A DNA stretch of 6,965 bases from Campylobacteraceae bacterium. GTDB lineage: Bacteria > Campylobacterota > Campylobacteria > Campylobacterales > Sulfurospirillaceae. The notes below the pieces were generated by a model. That model searched no databases and had not been told where the DNA came from. It worked only from the letters and a program-made list of their open reading frames with translations. A program made the translations under genes and the position numbers. Positions within the stretch are counted from its first letter, which is position 1, and each line of letters opens with the position of its first letter. The stretch covers positions 1 to 6,965 of the forward strand of contig JALUMZ010000259.1 of NCBI GenBank assembly GCA_027055635.1, read 5' to 3'. Shown piece after piece: positions 1-5,668 of this stretch.

Positions 1-1464
1 TTTGATAAGTGCTATAACATTGCTTATTTCATCCACATTTTGATTCAATTGTTCTGAATTTTCTTTTGCCCCATGCATCATTTCAACTATTTCATTTATA
101 TTTTCAACTATCTCATTTGTATTTTTGTGGACATCTTGAACAATCTTCTCATTTCCACTATTTATCTTATTTATCTCGTCAATATTTTTCATATTACTGC
201 TTATATTCTCTTGAATATTTCCATTATCATAAACTACTCCACTAACCATTTTGTCTGACAATGATGTAAATAAGTTACTTTTTTGCAGGCTTTTATCTGC
301 GTTATTTTTAGCAATTCTTGCCTCTTGTGCATCATTTTTTGCATCATCTGCAATAGATTCAACCTTATCTAAGAAAGTGTTAAAACTCAAGATTGCATGT
401 CCTATCTCATCATTTGAAACAATTTCTATTCTTTTGGAAAGATCAGCATCTCCTTCTGCCAACTCCTTAGCAGTAGTATCAAGTCTCTTTATAGGATTTA
501 TAAGTGATTTTTGAAGAACCAGAATTATAAGCAGAACAATAAGTACATCTATTATTATCATAATAACAACTTGAGTAATCACCAAGGAAGTTGTATGGTT
601 TATAGCCGCTTGAACGACATTGCTTTTAGCTGCCATAAGAGCGTATCCGACTACCTCTTTTTTAAAATTCCTTATTGGCAATGCCTTTGTAAAATATTTG
701 TTATCTATTATAAAGTTTGATTTTATAGCCTTATTGAGGCTAAAATTATCTGAAAAAACATAATTTAAAAATGCTTTGTCTATGTGTTTTGTGCTAGAAA
801 GAGGATATCCATCTTTTACCTTTTTTGCCTTAGGATATAAAGAAGCATATTTTTTATCTAAAAAATATAAAAAGTCTATACCACTCTTTTTCAGAGCACT
901 ACCAAAATTATTTATACCTCCGTTAAATGATAAAAGACCTATAAATTTGCCACTTTTATACATAGGAAACACGCTTTTTAGTCTTAAACCTTTTGACGAT
1001 TCCTCAAAAGTGATGATGGGCTTTTTAGTCTTTAAGACTTCTTGATAAGCCTTGGAACTTGCATAGCTATCTCCAAAACTTTTTGGTTTCCAAGATTTAA
1101 AAAATGTCTTCAAGGAGGGATCAAGAAGATGCACACTAACTTTTTTAAATGGGGTGTTATCGCGATATAGCTTACCAATGCCAGCCATTATATTTTCGAG
1201 AGTTTTTCTATCTCCGCTAGCGAAGGCATTGATTATCGCTTTATTTCTTGCTAATTGCATAGCATTTGTAAGCCAAACATTATTTTTTGATTGAATCTGA
1301 TTATCCAAATTTATTTTAAAATCCAAAACCTTTTCACTATATGTATCTTTTTTCATCTTATCAATAGATACCAAGCTAGTCACAGCAACAATCAAGATAC
1401 CTAAAACAACAGACGCAATTAATGGAATATGAACTTTTTTAGAAATTGACATGTTTGAAAACAT
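1..1464 (-). CDS. Methyl-accepting chemotaxis protein with dCache_3-like sensor, 3' part missing
   Basis: Transmembrane chemoreceptor that would pass a periplasmic ligand signal to CheA/CheW. The frame is open from an ATG at 1464 to the left edge (488 codons), so the C-terminus is outside the window. Seen: a short cytoplasmic start (MFSNMSISKK), TM1 at about residues 12-34, a periplasmic part of about 255 residues, TM2 at about 293-317, and a HAMP domain at about 318-370 (INPIKRLDTTAKELAEGDAD). The coiled-coil signalling region then begins and stops at DEISNVIALIK, just before the conserved hairpin tip expected in this family. The sensor segment at about 105-180 (VHLLDP, FFKSWKPKSFGD, then KGLRLKSVFPMYKSGKFIG) matches my recollection of the dCache_3 pattern. 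The start is supported by an AAAAGGGG ribosome site six bases upstream. The ligand cannot be told. MCP identity is secure; the Cache subtype is probable. Confidence 0.93.
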   Translation of the reverse strand, partial: MFSNMSISKKVHIPLIASVVLGILIVAVTSLVSIDKMKKDTYSEKVLDFKINLDNQIQSKNNVWLTNAMQLARNKAIINAFASGDRKTLENIMAGIGKLYRDNTPFKKVSVHLLDPSLKTFFKSWKPKSFGDSYASSKAYQEVLKTKKPIITFEESSKGLRLKSVFPMYKSGKFIGLLSFNGGINNFGSALKKSGIDFLYFLDKKYASLYPKAKKVKDGYPLSSTKHIDKAFLNYVFSDNFSLNKAIKSNFIIDNKYFTKALPIRNFKKEVVGYALMAAKSNVVQAAINHTTSLVITQVVIMIIIDVLIVLLIILVLQKSLINPIKRLDTTAKELAEGDADLSKRIEIVSNDEIGHAILSFNTFLDKVESIADDAKNDAQEARIAKNNADKSLQKSNLFTSLSDKMVSGVVYDNGNIQENISSNMKNIDEINKINSGNEKIVQDVHKNTNEIVENINEIVEMMHGAKENSEQLNQNVDEISNVIALIK

Positions 1465-1496
1465 CAGAAACCCCTTTTAAGTTAGAAAATTAAATT

Positions 1497-1502
1497 ATTA
1501 TA
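1497..1502 (-). promoter_or_regulatory. Candidate -10 box for the chemoreceptor gene
   Basis: A perfect TATAAT lies on the minus strand 32 bases upstream of the ATG at 1464, preceded by a T-rich stretch. No convincing -35 box is visible, which is usual for housekeeping promoters in Campylobacterota. Transcription would start near 1490, leaving a leader of about 25 nt that contains the AAAAGGGG ribosome site. I see no sigma-54 or sigma-28 motif. Confidence 0.5.
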
Positions 1503-1557
1503 CTTACAATAAAATAAAACTAACATTAATAAAAGTCAATATTTATTCAAGTAACTT

Positions 1558-1677
1558 CTAGTTAATTTTTCCAAAGAGTTTTTCAAGACACTCTTTTTGA
1601 AAGTTTACTATCGGTACTTTTGAGGCGCACTTTTCATACTCCTCTTTAAATTTTTTTCTTACCTCCAACTCTTCATT
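1558..1677 (-). pseudogene. Decayed C-terminal fragment of an ICMT-family methyltransferase
   Basis: This stretch encodes EEL-EVRKKFKEEYEKCASKVP and then IVNFQKECLEKLFGKIN followed by TAG (1558-1560). It matches residues about 137-172 of the intact methyltransferase at 3734-4276. By my hand alignment 1571-1675 and 3765-3869 are ungapped and differ at 12 of 105 positions (about 89% identity). In the same frame a TAA (1681-1683) lies two codons before the homology, there is no start codon, and no upstream membrane segments or RHP motif are present. It is therefore a remnant of a duplicated gene rather than a small gene. Six of the roughly 34 aligned residues differ (for example W to L and Y to C), consistent with relaxed constraint. 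It lies between the chemoreceptor and the divergent membrane-protein gene. Confidence 0.85.
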
Positions 1678-1735
1678 TTTTTAACTCTCTTTTCCATCTT
1701 TCTTCTCTTTGACAATAGGTTTAGTTCTATTATTG

Positions 1736-1741
1736 TACAAT
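1736..1741 (+). promoter_or_regulatory. Candidate -10 box for the two-helix membrane protein
   Basis: TACAAT, in the context TTGTACAAT, lies 30 bases before the preferred ATG at 1772. A TTGACA at 1709-1714 could act as a -35 box, but the 21-base spacing is too long for a standard pair. The TTG of that motif is better read as promoter sequence than as a start codon. An AAGGA ribosome site follows at 1756-1760. Confidence 0.4.
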
Positions 1742-1771
1742 TATTTAAAATTTTTAAGGATAAAAACACAA

Positions 1772-2365
1772 ATGTCAAATATAACAAAACAGTTCATATA
1801 CTTATTTTTAACACTCTTGACACTAGTAGCAGGATACACTTACTTACGCTATGCCTATAAAGTTACAGATTCTACGCCTTTTACTCAAGAGATTGTTCTT
1901 ATTATCTTAGGAACAATTGCAACCGTTTTTATTACTGCCCTACTTCTAAATAAACAAACAGCGGTAGAAATTGAAAAAGAACAAAACATTAAGTTTCTAG
2001 ATCTTAAAGCTAAAACTTATGAAAAGCTTTTGGATTTTATGGAGAATATGGCGGAGAAAAACCAATTTAATGAAGCAGACATTACAAAATTACAATTTAT
2101 TACCCATAGACTTGCTATATTTGCCTCCCCAAGTGTCTTAAATGAATATACAAATTTTTTAAATGTAGTTTCAACGCTCTCTGCAGATGCAACATTTGAA
2201 AACGACATGCAAAAACTCTCAGAAGCACTTGGAAAGCTTACTATTCAAGTAAGATTTGATCTTTTAGGAGAAAATCAAATACAAAAGAATTACTCTGTTG
2301 AACAAATCAAAAATATGATTCGTAAAAACTCAAAAGATTCATCAAAAATCCACATAGAAAGCTAA
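1772..2365 (+). CDS. Two-helix membrane protein with cytoplasmic helical domain, function unknown
   Basis: A protein of 197 residues that I do not recognise as a named family. Seen: two hydrophobic segments at about residues 8-28 and 40-60 separated by a short polar loop. After them comes a long helical, probably cytoplasmic, part of about 135 residues that starts with a charged heptad-like stretch (EIEKEQNIKFLDLKAKTYEKLL). No catalytic motif, signal peptidase site or metal-binding cluster is visible. The frame is open upstream to a TTG at 1709. The ATG at 1772 is preferred because AAGGA at 1756-1760 precedes it and the extra 21 codons overlap the promoter-like sequence. The gene stands alone on the plus strand between minus-strand genes and looks like a single-gene insertion in the cluster. 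A small antisense frame at 2017-2208 is a shadow. Confidence refers to this being a real gene, not to its role. Confidence 0.85.
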   Translation: MSNITKQFIYLFLTLLTLVAGYTYLRYAYKVTDSTPFTQEIVLIILGTIATVFITALLLNKQTAVEIEKEQNIKFLDLKAKTYEKLLDFMENMAEKNQFNEADITKLQFITHRLAIFASPSVLNEYTNFLNVVSTLSADATFENDMQKLSEALGKLTIQVRFDLLGENQIQKNYSVEQIKNMIRKNSKDSSKIHIES

Positions 2366-2501
2366 AGAAGTTTTGAGGGCAAGTTGTAGTTCATACCAAT
2401 GCCCATAAAACAACAAAAACAGTATCTAGCATAATAATTTCTCTCACACAAGAGCTCTCTCCATAAAAAACATACCTACTAAAATCAGCAAGAAATATAC
2501 A
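2366..2501. other. Intergenic stretch with no gene
   Basis: Together with the inverted repeat that follows, this forms a 187-base gap between the convergent genes ending at 2365 and 2553. I see no open frame of note. The only structure here is a weak pair, GGGCA near 2378 and TGCCC near 2400, with an 18-base loop and no T-run after it. Confidence 0.6.
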
Positions 2502-2552
2502 GGTTATTACCTATAAAATTGCAATTTTTTTATATGGATACCTCTAATAACC
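2502..2552. terminator. Long AT-rich inverted repeat, candidate bidirectional terminator
   Basis: The outer arms GGTTATTA (2502-2509) and TAATAACC (2545-2552) are perfect complements. Inside them is the 14-base perfect palindrome AAAATTGCAATTTT (2515-2528), followed on the plus strand by more T residues, so a long imperfect hairpin can form. The outer arm directly abuts the TAG stop (2553-2555) of the minus-strand gene, and the plus-strand gene ends at 2365. The position between two convergent genes fits a shared terminator. The stem is AT-rich and has no GC core, so efficiency is doubtful. Confidence 0.4.
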
Positions 2553-3089
2553 CTATACACTGAAAGTTTTTTTACAGTAGACTTCTATTATTTTACTATT
2601 ACTTATAAAATCCGATGCATATCTGAGTAGATCAAAAAAATCTTTATTACTAAAATTCAAGGCATAAAGCTCATCCAAATCATCTTTTGAAAAATCATTT
2701 GGGGTATCTATAGCTTTTAAGACTTTTAAAAGAAGTGTTTTTTGTCTTTTATCAAATGGGATATTTTCTATTTGGGTTTGAATATTTTCTATGATATTTT
2801 TATCTACATTCATCTGTGTTAAAAATTTTGTATTTAGCCAAACACAGTAAGTTCTGCACTCTTTTTGAGCAATATACAGTCTTAAGAAGGGCAGTAGATT
2901 TTTATCTATATTTTTGTGGATCATCATCTTTTGATTATACTCCATAAACTTTTTCATACCATCTATATCAATTGTTGCAAAAAGTTCAAAATGAGGTGGT
3001 ACAAAGCCTAAACTTCTCTCAATGATTTTATATAGCAACTTTAACTCACCGGTTGCATCTTCTTTTTTGGTACGCGGAATTATAAACAT
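2553..3089 (-). CDS. Carboxymuconolactone decarboxylase/AhpD-like protein with altered active-site motif
   Basis: A 178-residue all-helical protein of the CMD/AhpD superfamily, whose members include alkylhydroperoxidase partners and gamma-carboxymuconolactone decarboxylases. The family call rests on overall layout and on residues 71-90 (LYIAQKECRTYCVWLNTKFL), which sit where the family's E...CxxC...H motif normally lies. Here the cysteines are C78 and C82, with three rather than two residues between them, and the expected histidine is N86. A standard thiol-peroxidase mechanism is therefore uncertain. The start at 3089 has a strong AAAGGAGAGG ribosome site. The gene follows tetR on the same strand, 78 bases downstream, and has its own candidate promoter bracketed by two palindromes, so it is the likely repressor target. 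An oxidative or electrophile-stress role is inference from family and context only. Confidence 0.75.
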   Translation of the reverse strand: MFIIPRTKKEDATGELKLLYKIIERSLGFVPPHFELFATIDIDGMKKFMEYNQKMMIHKNIDKNLLPFLRLYIAQKECRTYCVWLNTKFLTQMNVDKNIIENIQTQIENIPFDKRQKTLLLKVLKAIDTPNDFSKDDLDELYALNFSNKDFFDLLRYASDFISNSKIIEVYCKKTFSV

Positions 3090-3106
3090 ATCCTCTCCTT
3101 TGATTT

Positions 3107-3122
3107 TAGACTATTTAGTCTA
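3107..3122. promoter_or_regulatory. Proximal TetR-type operator (16-bp palindrome)
   Basis: TAGACTATTTAGTCTA is a perfect inverted repeat with seven-base arms and a two-base centre. It lies 18 bases before the ATG of the CMD-like gene, at or just after the expected transcription start. The same palindrome, with centre AA instead of TT, occurs at 3155-3170. Length, symmetry and place next to a tetR gene fit a TetR dimer site. The TAGAC/GTCTA arms also resemble, from memory, operators of NemR-type TetR regulators. Confidence 0.8.
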
Positions 3123-3130
3123 GTTAAAGA

Positions 3131-3143
3131 ATAGTACAATATA
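3131..3143 (-). promoter_or_regulatory. Candidate -10 region of the CMD-like gene
   Basis: On the minus strand TACTAT (3136-3131) and the overlapping TATATT (3143-3138) are both acceptable -10 hexamers in the 32-base gap between the two operators. Using TACTAT, the -35 position falls inside the distal operator and the transcription start at the edge of the proximal one. This is the geometry expected for tight repression. Which hexamer is used cannot be settled by reading. Confidence 0.45.
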
Positions 3144-3154
3144 TTTTCTTAAAA

Positions 3155-3170
3155 TAGACTAAATAGTCTA
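3155..3170. promoter_or_regulatory. Distal TetR-type operator overlapping the tetR stop codon
   Basis: TAGACTAAATAGTCTA is a perfect 7-2-7 palindrome and the exact reverse complement of the proximal site, 48 bp centre to centre. Read on the minus strand, its first three bases (3170-3168) are the TAG stop codon of the tetR gene, so the operator is built into the end of its own regulator's coding sequence. It would cover the -35 position of the downstream gene's promoter. Confidence 0.8.
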
Positions 3171-3737
3171 ATGCTTAAGTGATTTTAGATAATTTATAAG
3201 GTGGTTGATTGTGTTTAAGTATCTCTTTTTTGATGAATGTTTTGGGCTAAGTGACAAACTTCCCCAAACTGTGGCTATAATGAACTGTGCCAAAGAGTCT
3301 AAATCTACATCAGGATTGATAGAACCATCCCTAAGAACCGATAAAATATCACCCTTCATTCTCTCATAGATGAGATTTATCGCTTTATCAAAATCGTCAT
3401 CTACCGGCGACATCTCTTGATTTAATCTGTTTAAAGGACAGCCGAATTTTACAAGTTCTTCTTTTTTTGACACCTTTAATATGGCTCTTATCATGGTATC
3501 TATGCTATCTTCTTCCTTGACTTTTTTTAAATCATAAAACTCATACATTTTGGGAGCTATTCGCTCTTTTACTACTGCTAGAACCATCTCTTTTTTGGAT
3601 TTAAAATAGTGATACAAAGAGCCTTTTGGGATAGAACACTCTTTTAATATCATATCAATACTTGTGCCATTGTATCCGTTTATATAGACGAGTTTATATA
3701 CGGCATCTAAAATCTTATCTCTAGTGGAGTATTTCAT
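3168..3737 (-). CDS. TetR/AcrR-family transcriptional repressor
   Basis: A DNA-binding dimeric repressor of 189 residues, typical TetR length. The N-terminal helix-turn-helix is at about residues 25-48, with the hallmark GSLYHYFKSKKEM at 39-51. The C-terminal ligand-binding part carries GCPLNRLNQEMSP (99-111), a motif common in one TetR subgroup. C100 is a possible reactive cysteine, although whether it senses electrophiles as in NemR is unproven. The start at 3737 overlaps the TGA of the upstream methyltransferase in an ATGA, which suggests translational coupling; its own ribosome site is weak (AAGAGAA). The stop codon lies inside a 16-bp palindrome, and a second palindrome follows before the CMD-like gene, which makes that gene the likely target. 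No matching 16-bp operator lies upstream of tetR itself, so it may be expressed with metK rather than autoregulated. Confidence 0.93.
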   Translation of the reverse strand: MKYSTRDKILDAVYKLVYINGYNGTSIDMILKECSIPKGSLYHYFKSKKEMVLAVVKERIAPKMYEFYDLKKVKEEDSIDTMIRAILKVSKKEELVKFGCPLNRLNQEMSPVDDDFDKAINLIYERMKGDILSVLRDGSINPDVDLDSLAQFIIATVWGSLSLSPKHSSKKRYLNTINHLINYLKSLKH

Positions 3738-4276
3738 CTTGTTTTCTCTTTTTTAGAAACCTTTCCAAAGAGTTTTTCAAGGCACTCTTTGTTGAAGCTT
3801 ACCATCGGTACTTTTGAGGCATACTCTTCATACTCCTCTTTAAACTTTTTTCTTACTTCCCACTCTTCAAAAACAACCACCATAAATATGATAAATACCA
3901 TCTCTGCTGGGGCTATAACAGATATAAAAGTGGGTGAACCCACAAGAAGAGCTGTTCCTAGTGGCAAAAGTGTTAAACCAAAAAGCATAGGATGTCTCAT
4001 ACAGTTGTATATGCCTGTTGTTACGAGATGATTTGTTTCAAGTCTAGGTATATCTCCAACTCTTCCTTTTTTTAGCTCTCTTCCACCATTTGCAGCCGAC
4101 CTAAAGGCAAAAACAAGAACGATATAGCCTAAAATAAAGGAGATGATATGAAAAAGATAACTATGCCACACAGGGTCATATTTGTCAGAAATTATACCAA
4201 ATATCGTACCTCCAAACAGTAAAAAAACCCACAATAAAATGCGAATTACCACCGAACGAGATATTTTTATCTTCAT
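3734..4276 (-). CDS. ICMT-family (isoprenylcysteine carboxylmethyltransferase-like) membrane methyltransferase
   Basis: An integral membrane protein of 180 residues related to Ste14/ICMT and bacterial phospholipid methyltransferases, which use S-adenosylmethionine. Seen: hydrophobic segments at about residues 9-30, 40-58, 96-113 and 117-137. The family core is HLVTTGIYNCMRHPMLFG (83-100), with the RHP triad at 94-96, followed by the conserved EE pair at 137-138 and EEYEEYASKVP. The tail from about 160 is basic. The natural substrate of bacterial members is mostly unknown, and none can be assigned here. It starts 17 bases after the metK stop with no recognisable ribosome site, so translation may depend on reading through metK. 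It overlaps tetR by four bases. Being co-transcribed with the SAM synthetase gene is functionally suggestive. A degenerate copy of its C-terminal coding region lies at 1558-1677. Confidence 0.88.
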   Translation of the reverse strand: MKIKISRSVVIRILLWVFLLFGGTIFGIISDKYDPVWHSYLFHIISFILGYIVLVFAFRSAANGGRELKKGRVGDIPRLETNHLVTTGIYNCMRHPMLFGLTLLPLGTALLVGSPTFISVIAPAEMVFIIFMVVVFEEWEVRKKFKEEYEEYASKVPMVSFNKECLEKLFGKVSKKEKTR

Positions 4277-4280
4277 ATCA

Positions 4281-4292
4281 TCTACATGTAGA
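4281..4292. repeat. 12-bp palindrome between metK and the methyltransferase gene
   Basis: TCTACATGTAGA is a perfect palindrome filling most of the 17-base gap between the metK stop and the next ATG, where a ribosome site would be expected. As RNA it has no room for a proper loop, so a DNA site or chance are both possible. Confidence 0.35.
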
Positions 4293-4293
4293 G

Positions 4294-5505
4294 CTATTTT
4301 AAAGCTTCAAAAAGTTCTAGCGCATCTAACTTTTCCCAAGGATAATCACTCTGACCAACCTGTCCTCTTCCTGCTACATCAGCATACAAAAAGGTCTCAC
4401 TACTTGGTTTATCCAGACCAAATTTTTCAGTTATCCATCTTGGAGTAAGACTAAATGTATTTAATACAAAATTAGACAAAACATCGTCACTCACACTAGT
4501 ATAAGTACCAAAAGTATCTACACTGATAGATACTGGTTTTGCCACACCTATAGCATAAGAGAGCTGAACTGAGCATTTTTTTGCTAACCCACTTGCAACT
4601 ATATGTTTTGCTATCCATCTACTTGCATACAGGCCACTTCTGTCAACTTTTGTATAATCCTTGCTGCTTTGAGCACCTCCACCTATAGGTGAATATCCGC
4701 CAAAACTATCAACTATCAGCTTTCTACCTGTCAAACCAGAATCATGCAAAGAACTATGATTTACATATCTTCCTGTTGGATTTAGGTGCAGTATCGTACT
4801 CTTGGGGTCATAAAGTCTTGGAGGAAGCCCTGTATCGTCTATGAGACCTTTTAGTAACTTTCGCACCTCTTCGATAGGCATATCTTCAACTGATGGGGCA
4901 GATACCACTATAGTGTGAATCTTTTGAGGCAGACAATTCTCGAAGTTCTCTTTAGTACCATAATCCATGGTAACCTGAGTCTTTATATCAACTCCTAATT
5001 TTTGGTTATGGTCTAGTGCGTAATGGTAAACTTTATCGCAAATCATCCTTGCATAAGTGATGGCTGATGGCATAAAATCTGCTGTTTCATTTGTGGCAAA
5101 ACCAAACATTATACCTTGATCTCCAGCTCCAATCTCACCGGTTTCTTGGTCAACTCCTTGAGATATATCACTTGATTGTCTATTTAAAAGAACTTGAATC
5201 TTTACATCATCAGGATGAAGACACTGATTTTTATCAAATGCTGATTTTCCATCATATCCAATCTTTGCAAGAGCATTTTTTACTATATTTTCATAATCTT
5301 CAGTTTCTAGTTTAGCAGAAGTTTTAACCTCTCCACCTATAACTACATGCTTACCTGCAACAAAAACTTCACTAGCAACTCTAGAGTTGGGATCTGCTAT
5401 TATCAAAGCATCAACTATACTGTCAGCTATAATATCTGCACATTTATCCGGATGTCCCGGGCTTACGACTTCACTTGTAAATAAGTATTGGGATTTGTTT
5501 TCCAT
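4294..5505 (-). CDS. metK: S-adenosylmethionine synthetase (methionine adenosyltransferase)
   Basis: Cytoplasmic enzyme that makes S-adenosylmethionine from ATP and methionine, the methyl donor for DNA, RNA, protein and lipid methylation. At 403 residues it is slightly longer than the E. coli enzyme. Seen in order: GHPDKCADIIADSIVDA (17-33), with the catalytic His in GHPDK; GGEVKTSA (57-64); the ATP signature EIGAGDQGIMFGFATNET (124-141); LNPTGRYV (241-248); the phosphate-binding loop GGGAQSSKDYTKVDRSG (275-291), in which QSSKD replaces the more common FSGKD, a variant I associate with Campylobacterota; and a C-terminal DYPWEKLDA (387-395). All key motifs are intact. It is the first gene of a probable metK-ICMT-tetR(-CMD) unit. 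The start at 5505 is the only ATG giving the expected N-terminus. It lacks a clear ribosome site and is preceded by four out-of-frame copies of its own start region. Confidence 0.98.
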   Translation of the reverse strand: MENKSQYLFTSEVVSPGHPDKCADIIADSIVDALIIADPNSRVASEVFVAGKHVVIGGEVKTSAKLETEDYENIVKNALAKIGYDGKSAFDKNQCLHPDDVKIQVLLNRQSSDISQGVDQETGEIGAGDQGIMFGFATNETADFMPSAITYARMICDKVYHYALDHNQKLGVDIKTQVTMDYGTKENFENCLPQKIHTIVVSAPSVEDMPIEEVRKLLKGLIDDTGLPPRLYDPKSTILHLNPTGRYVNHSSLHDSGLTGRKLIVDSFGGYSPIGGGAQSSKDYTKVDRSGLYASRWIAKHIVASGLAKKCSVQLSYAIGVAKPVSISVDTFGTYTSVSDDVLSNFVLNTFSLTPRWITEKFGLDKPSSETFLYADVAGRGQVGQSDYPWEKLDALELFEALK

Positions 5506-5534
5506 ATTTTGTTTTCCATTTCTTTGTTTTCCAT
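5463..5534 (-). other. Upstream ORF overlapping the metK start (23 codons)
   Basis: Starting at the third ATGGAAAACAAA copy, this frame reads MENKEMENKIWKTNPNTYLQVKS and stops at TAA (5463-5465), 43 bases inside metK but in another frame. If translated it would compete with metK initiation. No strong ribosome site precedes it, so expression is uncertain; the frame itself is read directly. Confidence 0.3.
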
Positions 5535-5552
5535 AAGAGGTTATTACTCTTA
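5534..5552 (-). repeat. Small hairpin inside the metK repeat array
   Basis: TAAGAG (5534-5539) and CTCTTA (5547-5552) are perfect arms around a 7-base loop. It occupies the place of the missing repeat unit, between the stop codon of the first upstream ORF (5550-5552) and the ATG of the second (5534). Confidence 0.5.
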
Positions 5553-5579
5553 ATTGTTTTCCATCCTTTTGTTTTCCAT
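5550..5579 (-). other. Nine-codon upstream ORF in the metK leader
   Basis: From the outermost repeat copy the frame reads MENKRMENN and ends at TAA (5550-5552). It contains two of the five repeated start regions. An AAAAGG directly precedes the second ATG in it. Translation is not demonstrated. Confidence 0.25.
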
Positions 5580-5589
5580 TTTTTTGAAG

Positions 5590-5617
5590 AGATTTTTAAC
5601 TGAAACAGTTAATATCT
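5590..5617 (-). repeat. Eleven-base-pair hairpin in the metK leader
   Basis: A perfect inverted repeat TTAACTG-AAA-CAGTTAA (5596-5612) is extended by AGAT (5590-5593) and ATCT (5614-5617) after a short asymmetric bulge. No T-run follows on the minus strand, so it is not a normal terminator. It could be a regulatory RNA hairpin or a protein-binding site in the leader. Confidence 0.5.
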
Positions 5618-5644
5618 AAAAATAAAATTAAAAAGTTTGAATTG

Positions 5645-5656
5645 AGGCTTTCGCCC
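5645..5656 (-). repeat. GC-rich GNRA-loop hairpin at the start of the metK leader
   Basis: On the minus strand GGGC-GAAA-GCCU forms a short stem (one G-U pair) capped by a GAAA tetraloop. It stands in a small GC-rich island (about 5645-5665) inside very AT-rich DNA, which makes it conspicuous. No known riboswitch consensus was recognised. Confidence 0.4.
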
Positions 5657-5668
5657 GCCATTGGTTGA

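Larger units (their letters stand above)
5495..5579 (-). repeat. Five-copy 15-bp tandem repeat of the metK start region
   Basis: On the plus strand the 11-mer TTGTTTTCCAT (minus strand ATGGAAAACAA) occurs at 5495, 5509, 5524, 5554 and 5569. The spacings are 14, 15, 30 and 15 bases; the double gap lacks one unit and holds a small hairpin instead. The first copy is the metK start itself (MENK). The other four ATGs are in frame with each other but not with metK, because the last spacing is 14 instead of 15. Tandem repeats of this kind can change copy number by replication slippage. Confidence 0.95.

Noticed and set aside
73..1045. Plus-strand open frames (73-258, 251-514, 511-720, 776-1045)
   Set aside because: They lie antisense to the chemoreceptor, whose reading frame is continuous with clear HAMP and sensor motifs; their products are low-complexity or composition-driven.
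1709..1771. Upstream TTG start for the two-helix membrane protein
   Set aside because: No ribosome site precedes it, and the added codons overlap promoter-like sequence; the ATG at 1772 has AAGGA in front.
2017..2208. Minus-strand 63-codon frame
   Set aside because: Shadow of the plus-strand membrane-protein gene; no ribosome site or domain.
3789..4448. Plus-strand frames 3789-4031 and 4182-4448
   Set aside because: Antisense to the methyltransferase and metK, both with strong family motifs.
5091..5315. Plus-strand 74-codon frame inside metK
   Set aside because: Antisense shadow of a highly conserved enzyme.
5596..5661. A 21-codon minus-strand leader peptide starting MAGESLNSNF
   Set aside because: No ribosome site, no run of regulatory codons such as Met, and its end is explained by the palindrome at 5596-5612; kept only as a remote possibility.
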